From the NCBI GenBank assembly GCA_964473025.1, contig CAYYMZ010000022.1, positions 1 to 10,211 of the forward strand: a stretch of 10,211 nucleotides of DNA, read 5' to 3'. Position numbers and translations under genes: made by a program. This document shows positions 5,509-10,211 of the stretch, piece by piece. The notes beneath the pieces were generated by a model. That model ran no database searches. It was not told the origin of the DNA and saw nothing but the letters and a program-made list of their open reading frames with translations. This DNA comes from CAYYMZ01 sp964473025. GTDB taxonomy: Bacteria > Patescibacteriota > UBA1384 > DTJR01. Within the stretch, counting starts at the first letter, position 1. Every line of letters begins with the position of its first letter.

Positions 5509-5786
5509 AGGTATTTCGATGCAATCCAATAAATATCAACCACGACTAAAAGCTCAATTAAAAGGGATGTCGCAATAAATAAATATGAGACTTGGGGCAG
5601 CCGCCTATAGGTTAACCAGCTTAAAATCAGATTTAACCAAACCAGCATGAAACCGATCCAGACAATTTGACTGCTGGAACTTCTAGTTAAGAAATAAATT
5701 AAAAAGTTGGCTGCCGCTAAAATTATACTGGCAGCAATGATAATGTGGGTTTTCTTCAGCTTAAACTTAAAATTAATTTTTGCCAT
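5505..5786 (-). CDS. Small three-helix membrane protein of unknown function
   Basis: A 93-aa protein with a basic N-terminus (MAKINFKFKLKKTH), three predicted membrane helices (about 14-33, 40-58 and 67-88) and no recognisable domain. The ATG is 30 nt after the CCA of tRNA-Thr; an AAGGTG lies 13 nt upstream of it, rather far for a ribosome binding site. The stop overlaps the GTG of the GT2 glycosyltransferase by four bases (GTGA), so the two are almost certainly translated together. A partner or membrane subunit of that enzyme is a reasonable inference, but nothing in the sequence proves it. Confidence 0.7.
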   Translation of the reverse strand: MAKINFKFKLKKTHIIIAASIILAAANFLIYFLTRSSSSQIVWIGFMLVWLNLILSWLTYRRLPQVSYLFIATSLLIELLVVVDIYWIASKYL

Positions 5787-5816
5787 TTTCTATATTTTAC
5801 ACCTTTTTAAGCTTTA

Positions 5817-5891
5817 TGGAGCCAGCGGGCGGATTTGGACCGCCGACCTACTCTTTACGAAAGAGTTGCTCTACCGCTGAGCTACGCTGGC
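5817..5891 (-). tRNA. tRNA-Thr (anticodon CGT), atypical T loop
   Basis: Minus strand: acceptor GCCAGCG pairing with CGCTGGC, D arm GCTC/GAGC, anticodon stem ACTCT/AGAGT with loop TTCGTAA (anticodon CGT, reading ACG), T73 and encoded CCA. The T stem GGCGG/CCGCC is perfect, but the T loop is TCCAAAT instead of TTCAAAT-type, placing C where almost all tRNAs have U55 (pseudouridine). It lies 5 nt from a duplicated tRNA-Gly 3' end. Confidence 0.92.
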
Positions 5892-5896
5892 ATTAC

Positions 5897-5919
5897 CTTG
5901 GAGCGGGTAACGGGAATCG
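5897..5919 (-). repeat. Duplicated 3' end of tRNA-Gly (direct repeat, distal copy)
   Basis: These 23 nt are identical to 6024-6046, the T-loop-to-CCA end of tRNA-Gly(CCC) plus the next two bases. The repeat unit is 127 bp. Such a duplicated tRNA 3' end is the usual footprint of site-specific integration at a tRNA gene, and the distal copy has no tRNA body attached. Confidence 0.85.
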
Positions 5920-5964
5920 GTCACAAGTCCAAATTTACTAATTTGTCTCGCGACCCCGCCTCGC
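5914..5964 (+). repeat. Structured tRNA-associated repeat, copy B
   Basis: Ungapped counterpart of 220-270: a 16-nt lead, hairpin CAAATT-TACT-AATTTG (5930-5945), an 8-nt spacer and the same core CCCCGCCTCGC (5954-5964). Two stem pairs differ from copy A by compensatory changes (A-T to C-G and C-G to T-A), while the loop is unchanged. Just beyond it, GCAC/GTGC (5963-5966 and 5971-5974) can form a further stem. An inverted, shortened copy of the tRNA-Gly end (5984-5996) can pair with 5900-5919, closing the whole segment into one long hairpin. Confidence 0.7.
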
Positions 5965-6025
5965 ACCGTCGTGCTCCGGCCTTCGATTCCTGCTCCTTCA
6001 AACTCCCCTGCTTCACAGGGTCTCT

Positions 6026-6099
6026 TGGAGCGGGTAACGGGAATCGAACCCGTATCTCAACCTTGGGAAGGTTGCATTCTGCCACTAAACCATACCCGC
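6026..6099 (-). tRNA. tRNA-Gly (anticodon CCC)
   Basis: Minus strand: acceptor GCGGGTA pairing with TACCCGC, a weak D arm GTTT/GAAT, anticodon stem CAACC/GGTTG with loop TTCCCAA (anticodon CCC, reading GGG), T arm ACGGG with loop TTCGATT, T73 and encoded CCA. A CCCTG-TGAAG-CAGGG hairpin lies just after it. Its 3' end is duplicated 127 bp downstream. Confidence 0.94.
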
Positions 6100-6110
6100 A
6101 AACAAACTTT

Positions 6111-6139
6111 ATCTTACTCGATTTACCTTATTTCTTCAA
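6111..6139 (-). promoter_or_regulatory. Promoter of the tRNA-Gly/tRNA-Thr/glycosyltransferase unit
   Basis: TTGAAG (6134-6139) and TAAGAT (6111-6116) are separated by 17 nt on the minus strand, each matching consensus at four of six positions. The predicted start is about 5 nt before tRNA-Gly(CCC). No other clear promoter lies between here and the small membrane protein gene, so these tRNAs and glycosyltransferases may share a transcript. Confidence 0.6.
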
Positions 6140-6156
6140 GACAAAGATCGTAAATT

Positions 6157-6225
6157 GACCCGCTCACCGAAAACTTGGTTTTTTTATAGCTTTTAATCTA
6201 TATTCTTGCGTTTTGGTGAGGGGTC
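6157..6225. repeat. Long imperfect inverted repeat between divergent promoters
   Basis: GACCCGCTCACCGAAAAC (6157-6174) pairs with GTTTTGGTGAGGGGTC (6210-6225): 16 base pairs interrupted only by single bulged G residues at 6162 and 6169, around a 35-nt AT-rich loop. It lies between the tRNA-Gly promoter and the PadR gene promoter. It could be a regulator site, a structured RNA or the remains of a small element. Confidence 0.75.
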
Positions 6226-6228
6226 TGC

Positions 6229-6243
6229 ACCCAGGAGCTGGGT
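6229..6243. repeat. Short hairpin next to the PadR gene -35 box
   Basis: ACCCAG-GAG-CTGGGT is a perfect 6-bp dyad ending one base before the -35 box of the PadR-type gene. Its position would suit an operator for autoregulation, but it does not match the ATGT/ACAT pattern known for some PadR proteins. Confidence 0.5.
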
Positions 6244-6272
6244 TTGACTTTTGGCTCCCTATGGGTTAAATT
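6244..6272 (+). promoter_or_regulatory. Promoter of the PadR-type regulator gene
   Basis: TTGACT (6244-6249) and TAAATT (6267-6272) are separated by exactly 17 nt. The predicted start is near 6279, about 3 nt before the ATG at 6282, implying a leaderless mRNA, which fits the absence of a Shine-Dalgarno sequence. Confidence 0.65.
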
Positions 6273-6281
6273 TAGTTACCG

Positions 6282-6632
6282 ATGGCTGAAAATAAAATCG
6301 ACTATACATCCGAGGATTACTGGCGCAAACTTATCAACCAGAGTTTGATTAGGTTTTATATTCTAAAGGCACTAAAAGAAAAGGATTTGCACGGATATTT
6401 GTTGATTCAAGAAATAAGAACTTTAAGCAATGATTTCTGCTCCCCCTCCGAGAGCACTCTTTACCCCGCCTTAAATCAAATGTTAACCGGTGGGTTAATC
6501 CAGCAATCAAACCCGAAAGAGCGCTCACGCAAAACCTATCACTTAACTCCCAAAGGCAGGGAGGCCTTCAAGACCGCCGCCAAGATTTGGAATATGGTTT
6601 TACCGACCTTGTCAAAGAGAACTATTTTGTAA
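6282..6632 (+). CDS. PadR family transcriptional regulator
   Basis: A 116-aa winged-helix DNA-binding protein. The PadR-type core is visible: SLIRFYILKALKEKDLHGYLLIQEI (helix 1-2), SESTLYPALNQMLTGGLI (recognition helix with the typical S-TLYPAL pattern), then the wing and RKTYHLTPKGREAF. It lacks the long C-terminal dimerisation helix of subfamily-2 PadR proteins and ends shortly after the wing with one further helix. Members repress neighbouring genes, often transporters or stress genes, in response to small molecules. It is the only plus-strand gene here, divergent from the tRNA-Gly/glycosyltransferase unit and convergent with the gene at 6641. The dyads upstream are candidate operators; targets are not known. 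Confidence 0.9.
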   Translation: MAENKIDYTSEDYWRKLINQSLIRFYILKALKEKDLHGYLLIQEIRTLSNDFCSPSESTLYPALNQMLTGGLIQQSNPKERSRKTYHLTPKGREAFKTAAKIWNMVLPTLSKRTIL

Positions 6633-6640
6633 ACTAAATT

Positions 6641-6952
6641 TTATTCTGTAGCAGTTGCGGTTGTACTAGCGGAAACTGTAGTAGTTGCAGTTACAGAAGA
6701 GGTTGTTGTCGCCGATGCAGTTGCCGTTGAAGTTACGGTTTGAGCGGTTGGAATCGAACTAGTTACCGTCGCCGTTAGAAGATCCACCGAGCCCTTATCG
6801 GCGGTTTTATTTTTTCCCAGCCAATATCCGCCGGCACCAAAAACAATTCCCGAAATTGCGATTGTTAAAATAATCCACAGCACCGTATTCGGCTTTTTTA
6901 CAGGTGCTTCCATTTGCATTTCAACCCCTTGCCCCTCTTTTTCATCTGCCAT
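6641..6952 (-). CDS. Single-pass membrane protein with Thr/Ser/Ala-rich tail
   Basis: A 103-aa hypothetical protein: an acidic cytoplasmic N-terminus (about 1-23), one membrane helix (about 24-48, WIILTIAISGIVFGAGGYWLG), then a low-complexity tail from residue 58 to the end made almost only of Thr, Ser, Ala and Val. The likely topology is N-in, C-out. The extracellular tail resembles heavily O-glycosylated stalks, which would fit the neighbouring membrane glycosyltransferases, but this is inference. A good ribosome binding site, GAGGGA, lies 5 nt before the ATG. It is 182 nt downstream of the dockerin gene on the same strand. No domain is recognised. Confidence 0.7.
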   Translation of the reverse strand: MADEKEGQGVEMQMEAPVKKPNTVLWIILTIAISGIVFGAGGYWLGKNKTADKGSVDLLTATVTSSIPTAQTVTSTATASATTTSSVTATTTVSASTTATATE

Positions 6953-7011
6953 ATTTGTCCCTCTATTTTTATTCTTTATTCCTAATCCTATATTCTAATC
7001 TCACTTCGTCC

Positions 7012-7142
7012 CCAGGTAGTGAAAATTTGATTATTTTATTTCTTTACCATTGGCCATTTTTCAAAATCAATCCCATGTCAATTTAAAATTCTCTTGCTCC
7101 TGTCAATAAAATATTTATATTTATCAAATTTCTACTACCTGG
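7012..7142. mobile_element. MITE-like element with 19-bp terminal inverted repeats, copy 1
   Basis: A 131-bp segment bounded by CCAGGTAGTGAAAATTTGA (7012-7030) and TCAAATTTCTACTACCTGG (7124-7142), inverted repeats with 17 of 19 matching. A second segment of 133 bp with the same ends and similar outer sequence lies at 9623-9755, and the similarity stops at CCAGG/CCTGG on both sides. Its right end supplies the last two sense codons and the stop of the dockerin gene. It contains no gene, so any movement would need a transposase from elsewhere. Confidence 0.6.
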
Positions 7143-7416
7143 TCCACTGATTCATTAGCGCTTTTTGGTCGAAAGTATCGACCACACCATCACTATTTAT
7201 ATCGTATTTCATATTCTCGCTTCGCTCGGAAATTGCTCTAATCAAAATATTTAAATCGAGCACGTCGACTTTACTGTCACTGTTTAAATCCGCACTCTTA
7301 GGGCCAGATGCAACATCCGCGCTGACGGTAAACTTTTTGATCAAAAGATAGGCACCGCCGCCTAAAGCGAGGATAATGGCTAGAGCAATGATAATACTTA
7401 AAGCGGTTGATCTCAT
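7135..7416 (-). CDS. Membrane-anchored dockerin protein
   Basis: A 93-aa protein made of an N-terminal membrane helix (about 5-27, a signal anchor) and a type I-like dockerin. Two EF-hand-like calcium loops are visible: DLNSDSKVDVLD (43-54) and DINSDGVVDTFD (72-83), each followed by a helix. Dockerins bind cohesin domains. No catalytic domain is attached, so it would display only a docking module outside the membrane. The ATG overlaps the TGA of the cohesin gene (ATGA), and an AAGGA ribosome binding site lies 5 nt upstream within that gene. The pair is therefore translationally coupled and probably interacts. The last codons (Thr-Arg-stop) lie in the inverted repeat of a MITE-like element. 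Confidence 0.87.
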   Translation of the reverse strand: MRSTALSIIIALAIILALGGGAYLLIKKFTVSADVASGPKSADLNSDSKVDVLDLNILIRAISERSENMKYDINSDGVVDTFDQKALMNQWTR

Positions 7417-8069
7417 GTTTTCCTTATTTTAAATAATAATCGGTAGATTAAAAAGATAGCAAAACCGCCAAGCAATGCAATAAGGATGACTTGTTCCGGA
7501 CCGGTCGAAACAGCTGTTGCGCCAGCCGTTACGCGCGGTGTCGCAGTTGGAGTAACTTGGGCGCCGGCGGCGGAGATAATCAAATCAAGCGAACTAGCGG
7601 TAGTCGAAATGTATTCGGTTTCTTTGCCCTCTTCGGTTGCTTTAATATCATCATAAGAAATCGTAACATTCCCCTCTTTAAGCGCGGTGAAATCAATCGT
7701 TCCGATTACGCCCGAACGAGTGGCGGGTTTGTTATTCGGGTCAATGTTTACAACGACATGGACGGTGTCATTGACAACTTCCTGAAGGTTAACTTGGGTA
7801 TATATCTGCCCCGACACAAATGGAATTACGAGATCACTCGGGGATAAAACCGAGCTGTCGCTAACCTTAATCGTCATGTCGATCACGCTTAGGGTTGTGT
7901 CGTAATCACCGGCGTCAACCGAGAAACTAACCTGAACGCTTTCTCCTGCCGCATAGGCAGTCCTTTGTGAACTAACAGAAAAAGCCGCCTCTCCTGCCGC
8001 TTTTGCGGGCAACACAAAAAACATCGGGAGTGCAAGAATCAAGATTGATAGTATTAATCCCCTCTTCAT
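7413..8069 (-). CDS. Membrane-anchored cohesin-domain protein
   Basis: A 218-aa exported protein. It has a signal peptide (1-24, ending AKA), a cohesin-like beta-sandwich (about 28-165) with FSVSSQRTAYAAGESVQVSF at the start and the typical GVIGTIDFTALKEGNVTI strand pattern near its end, a Thr/Pro/Ala-rich linker (about 170-190) and a C-terminal helix (192-210) followed by basic residues. The cohesin module would thus be held on the outer face of the membrane. The frame is open to 8168, but the upstream ATG would place 33 non-signal residues before the signal peptide and overlap the preceding gene, so I start at 8069 (MKRGLILSIL). An extended -10 promoter lies directly upstream, and the dockerin gene overlaps its stop. 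Confidence 0.85.
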   Translation of the reverse strand: MKRGLILSILILALPMFFVLPAKAAGEAAFSVSSQRTAYAAGESVQVSFSVDAGDYDTTLSVIDMTIKVSDSSVLSPSDLVIPFVSGQIYTQVNLQEVVNDTVHVVVNIDPNNKPATRSGVIGTIDFTALKEGNVTISYDDIKATEEGKETEYISTTASSLDLIISAAGAQVTPTATPRVTAGATAVSTGPEQVILIALLGGFAIFLIYRLLFKIRKT

Positions 8070-8079
8070 ATTAAGTATG

Positions 8080-8088
8080 ATTATATCA
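8080..8088 (-). promoter_or_regulatory. Extended -10 promoter of the cohesin-dockerin pair
   Basis: TGATATAAT on the minus strand is a perfect extended -10 element (TGnTATAAT). No good -35 is visible, as is usual for this promoter type. The predicted start is near 8073, four bases before the cohesin ATG, so the message is nearly leaderless. The element lies in the 23-nt gap after the Agl23-like gene. Confidence 0.65.
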
Positions 8089-8092
8089 TAAA

Positions 8093-9688
8093 TTACTTCT
8101 TTTCGTAAAGGTAAACGTCGAATCCGCCTTTTTCGTTGAAAATTTCGCGGTGGGCAAAATAATTCCAAAAGCTCTTAATGCATGATGTTTTGCGGCAAAC
8201 AGACGGCACCCACCATTCTCGAAGCTGAATCTGGCTGCGCTCATAAGTTTCCGGAATTTGTGCGCTATCCGCCTTGTCCATCTCGATTATTATAAACCGG
8301 TTTGATTCAGACGGCTTGAATCCATTAGGACTAAATAACGAACCATTGTCATGAAAAATCCATGAATTTGGCCAGCTGATATTTGAGTCAATCGCGACAC
8401 AGCTGAAATCCTTCTTCGGACACTTCGCGTTGATCTTCGAAATAATTTCTCTGTAGTTGTCCGGCGTTTGGACATACACGGCAATTTCGGATGTGTCGGC
8501 AGGATGGACAAAGGCGAGCCGATATGCATTAAAAACAGTGAAAGCCAAAATCAGAATCCAGATTATTTTTGAAATTAATTTAAATTTGACCCAATTTGTA
8601 CCGATATAATATCCCGCTAAAATCGTAAGCGGCAAAAGCCCAGACAGAATAAGCCATGGGAATTTTTCGCCGGCAATCGACATTCCCGCCAACGTCGCAA
8701 CCGTCCACCAAACCAAAAAATAATAAAACGGGCTTTTCTTGCGGAACGAATCAATGATGGCCAATATTCCTGCAGCAGCTAAAAGCGGTTCGTAAACGGC
8801 AATTAAAATAAAGTAATAATACCACGGCTGATTGCCGAGGTGATTTTTGTGCTGCGACATCCAAAAGCCCAATGCTGTGGCGTGGTCAAACGGATTTGGC
8901 AAAGAAACGAGTAAACTTTGAACGTTGGTGAAAAAAGTGCTAAACGCCGCCGCCCAAACCAAAACAAATAAGATAAACGCGCTTAATAAATCGTAAGGGT
9001 TATCGCGAAAATAATTCTTAATCCTAAGATATGCCGCCTTAAATTTTTTAGGCGCAAGCAAATATAATATCGGTATGAAAGCAACTACAACTGCGGCAAA
9101 AATATATGAAGTTTCGGAAACGGCAAAACCCAAAACAAAAAATACGACCGACAACATCAGGGCGGCGGCATTTGGTTTTTGAAAAAACCAGCGGCAGGTC
9201 AAGACAAATAACAACCAAAACAAAATCACGATTGAGGTGTGAACCAAAAAGCGCGAATAATAAAGTAGAATCGGTGAGGTCAAAAGCAAAACCGAAATCG
9301 TAATAGCGCGACAATTGCCTAGCATTTTTCTGAAAATTAGCGGCACGGAAATTAAGGCAATGCCAAATATTGCCGGACCAAGTCGAGCAATATTATCCCC
9401 CGTGCCAAAAATTTTAAACAAAATGGCTTGAACGTAAAACAAAATCGGTGCGTGGATTTGCGGCGTATAAACATAATTACCCGAAGACGCTAATTGCCAG
9501 GCGAAATATGAGAGCATTCCCTCATCATGATGCAGTGGTCTTGCACCCAAATATAAAAACCGGCTCAAAGCGGCGACTATTATAATTAAAACCGCGCCGA
9601 TGCAAAACCATTTATATTTTTTCCAGGGAGTGAAAATTTGACTATTTTTCACTTTGCCCTTCGATTTTTTTAATTTGTTTAAATTCAT
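8093..9688 (-). CDS. Agl23-like GT-C family glycosyltransferase (TIGR03663 type)
   Basis: A 531-aa polytopic membrane protein of the GT-C fold, closest by motifs to the family described as flippase activity-associated Agl23. After a Lys-rich N-terminus and first helix (28-46), the first outer loop has RPLHHDEGMLSYFAW (50-64, with Asp55-Glu56) and YTPQIHAPILFY (74-85). Later come SRFLVHTS (145-152), SETSYIF (191-197), QPWYYY (287-292) and the family hallmark EKFPW (341-345). The C-terminus is a smaller outer domain. It probably acts on lipid-linked sugars at the outer membrane leaflet; the substrate is unknown. The first 22 codons fall exactly inside the MITE-like element copy at 9623-9755, so the N-terminus may have been replaced. 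Confidence 0.8.
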   Translation of the reverse strand: MNLNKLKKSKGKVKNSQIFTPWKKYKWFCIGAVLIIIVAALSRFLYLGARPLHHDEGMLSYFAWQLASSGNYVYTPQIHAPILFYVQAILFKIFGTGDNIARLGPAIFGIALISVPLIFRKMLGNCRAITISVLLLTSPILLYYSRFLVHTSIVILFWLLFVLTCRWFFQKPNAAALMLSVVFFVLGFAVSETSYIFAAVVVAFIPILYLLAPKKFKAAYLRIKNYFRDNPYDLLSAFILFVLVWAAAFSTFFTNVQSLLVSLPNPFDHATALGFWMSQHKNHLGNQPWYYYFILIAVYEPLLAAAGILAIIDSFRKKSPFYYFLVWWTVATLAGMSIAGEKFPWLILSGLLPLTILAGYYIGTNWVKFKLISKIIWILILAFTVFNAYRLAFVHPADTSEIAVYVQTPDNYREIISKINAKCPKKDFSCVAIDSNISWPNSWIFHDNGSLFSPNGFKPSESNRFIIIEMDKADSAQIPETYERSQIQLREWWVPSVCRKTSCIKSFWNYFAHREIFNEKGGFDVYLYEKK

Positions 9689-9755
9689 AGGTCTTTGAAT
9701 TTTCCAAAAATAAATTTGAAAAATATTTATATTTTGTCAAATTTCTACTACCTGG
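9623..9755. mobile_element. MITE-like element with 19-bp terminal inverted repeats, copy 2
   Basis: A 133-bp segment with ends CCAGGGAGTGAAAATTTGA (9623-9641) and TCAAATTTCTACTACCTGG (9737-9755); the right end is identical to that of copy 1 and the left end differs at one base. The outer 35-40 bp on each side match copy 1, while the middle has diverged. It spans the gap between two glycosyltransferase-like genes and carries the ATG and first 22 codons of the Agl23-like gene, ending exactly on Trp22. Confidence 0.55.
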
Positions 9756-9756
9756 T

Positions 9757-10211
9757 TTAATCAGTTTTAGCAGCTTCATATAAAAGATATATCCCTAAAT
9801 AAATACAAACCAACACGTTTATTACCGCAACCGCTTGTGTCCATGTGCTGTTTAGTAGATTATATTGCAAAAATGGAAATTGTGGATAAACCGATTGCAA
9901 AACTGCAAAAATGTTAACCAAGAAGGTTATGCTTAAAGTAAAATATACCCAAAAAATGTTTTTATTCAAAATGGCTGGAATGGCAAAAAGGGCGACGGCT
10001 GGAAAGAGATAGCGTTCGTGAATTTCGGTCGGGAAGATAAAAAAGGCAAGGTATGAATATGCCACGACCAGCAAAACTTCGGGCAATTTTTTTGCCTTGT
10101 AAAATAAATATATGATTGCCGGGACCTCGAAGATGGCAAATAATATCATTCCCAGTGATTTATATGTCAGGCCTGCGGTTTGGACCGTGTCCTGAATATT
10201 CCAGCTCTGAG
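9757..10211 (-). CDS. C-terminal part of a GT-C-like membrane glycosyltransferase (partial)
   Basis: The reading frame is open to the window edge, giving at least 150 residues, so the ATG at 10149 is internal. The protein continues upstream as QSWNIQDTVQTAGLTYKSLG. Several membrane helices are visible, with the motif TEIHERYLFPA between two of them, a pattern typical of the C-terminal half of bacterial GT-C/PMT-like mannosyltransferases. It ends at TAA (9757-9759), four bases before the CCTGG end of the MITE-like element. The N-terminal catalytic loop is outside the window, so family assignment is tentative. Confidence 0.7.
   Translation of the reverse strand, partial: QSWNIQDTVQTAGLTYKSLGMILFAIFEVPAIIYLFYKAKKLPEVLLVVAYSYLAFFIFPTEIHERYLFPAVALFAIPAILNKNIFWVYFTLSITFLVNIFAVLQSVYPQFPFLQYNLLNSTWTQAVAVINVLVCIYLGIYLLYEAAKTD

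Noticed and set aside
5509..5529. TTG start for the GT2 glycosyltransferase
   Set aside because: The GTG at 5508 overlaps the preceding stop as GTGA, which explains the start better than a TTG 25 nt inside the upstream gene.
5835..6158. Plus-strand frame of 107 codons across the tRNA-Thr/tRNA-Gly region
   Set aside because: It reads antisense through two tRNA genes and a repeat; its NGNRTRISTLG-type sequence is a common artefact of antisense tRNA translation.
6633..6640. A shared terminator between the convergent PadR-type and Thr/Ser/Ala-rich genes
   Set aside because: The 8-nt gap has no hairpin and no T tract on either strand.
7491..7847. Plus-strand frame of 118 codons opposite the cohesin gene
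   Set aside because: The opposite strand encodes a recognisable signal peptide, cohesin and anchor; this frame has none of these.
8290..9314. Minus-strand alternative frames of 79 and 88 codons inside the Agl23-like gene
   Set aside because: They are out of frame within a gene whose family motifs are clear.

Overview
The window reads as a bacterial chromosome segment, most likely from a Patescibacteria/CPR-type genome. This is inference from four traits: tightly packed genes, several genes starting at or almost at their predicted transcription start with no Shine-Dalgarno sequence, many polytopic GT-C glycosyltransferases, and tRNA genes embedded in short palindromic repeats and nuclease fragments. 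TGA acts as a normal stop and never appears inside the coding frames, so the standard bacterial code applies rather than the UGA-glycine code of Gracilibacteria.

Region 1 (1-2250, minus strand) is a tRNA cluster. It holds tRNA-Lys(CTT, cut by the window edge), Arg(TCG), His(GTG), Arg(TCT), Gly(TCC) and Pro(TGG). Between them lie an HD-domain hydrolase, a free-standing HNH endonuclease, a truncated GIY-YIG nuclease, a collapsed tRNA-His-like pseudogene and a tRNA-Arg copy broken by palindromic inserts. A near-consensus promoter overlaps the end of the upstream glycosyltransferase gene and starts the tRNA-Pro end of the cluster.

Region 2 (2285-6099, minus strand) starts at a promoter near 6111-6139. 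In transcription order it carries tRNA-Gly(CCC), a small insert bounded by a duplicated tRNA-Gly 3' end, tRNA-Thr(CGT), a small three-helix membrane protein, a GT2 processive-type glycosyltransferase coupled to it by a GTGA overlap, and a PMT/ArnT-like GT-C glycosyltransferase. This looks like a cell-surface glycan assembly set read through from tRNA genes.

Region 3 (6100-6632) is the only plus-strand unit: a long imperfect hairpin, a promoter and a PadR-type regulator with almost no leader.

Region 4 (6641-10211, minus strand) holds, in transcription order, the end of a GT-C-like membrane protein (cut by the window edge), an Agl23-like GT-C glycosyltransferase, a membrane-anchored cohesin protein, an overlapping membrane-anchored dockerin protein, and a single-pass protein with a Thr/Ser/Ala-rich tail. 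Two 131-133 bp segments bounded by inverted repeats (7012-7142 and 9623-9755) look like copies of a miniature element; one supplies the end of the dockerin gene and the other the start of the Agl23-like gene.

The most unusual material is the short structured repeats attached to tRNA genes. A 51-nt block occurs twice with compensatory stem changes and a conserved TACT loop. A 23-bp tRNA-Gly 3' end duplication resembles an attachment site. A shared hairpin tail follows two tRNAs, one copy leading directly into a GIY-YIG reading frame.
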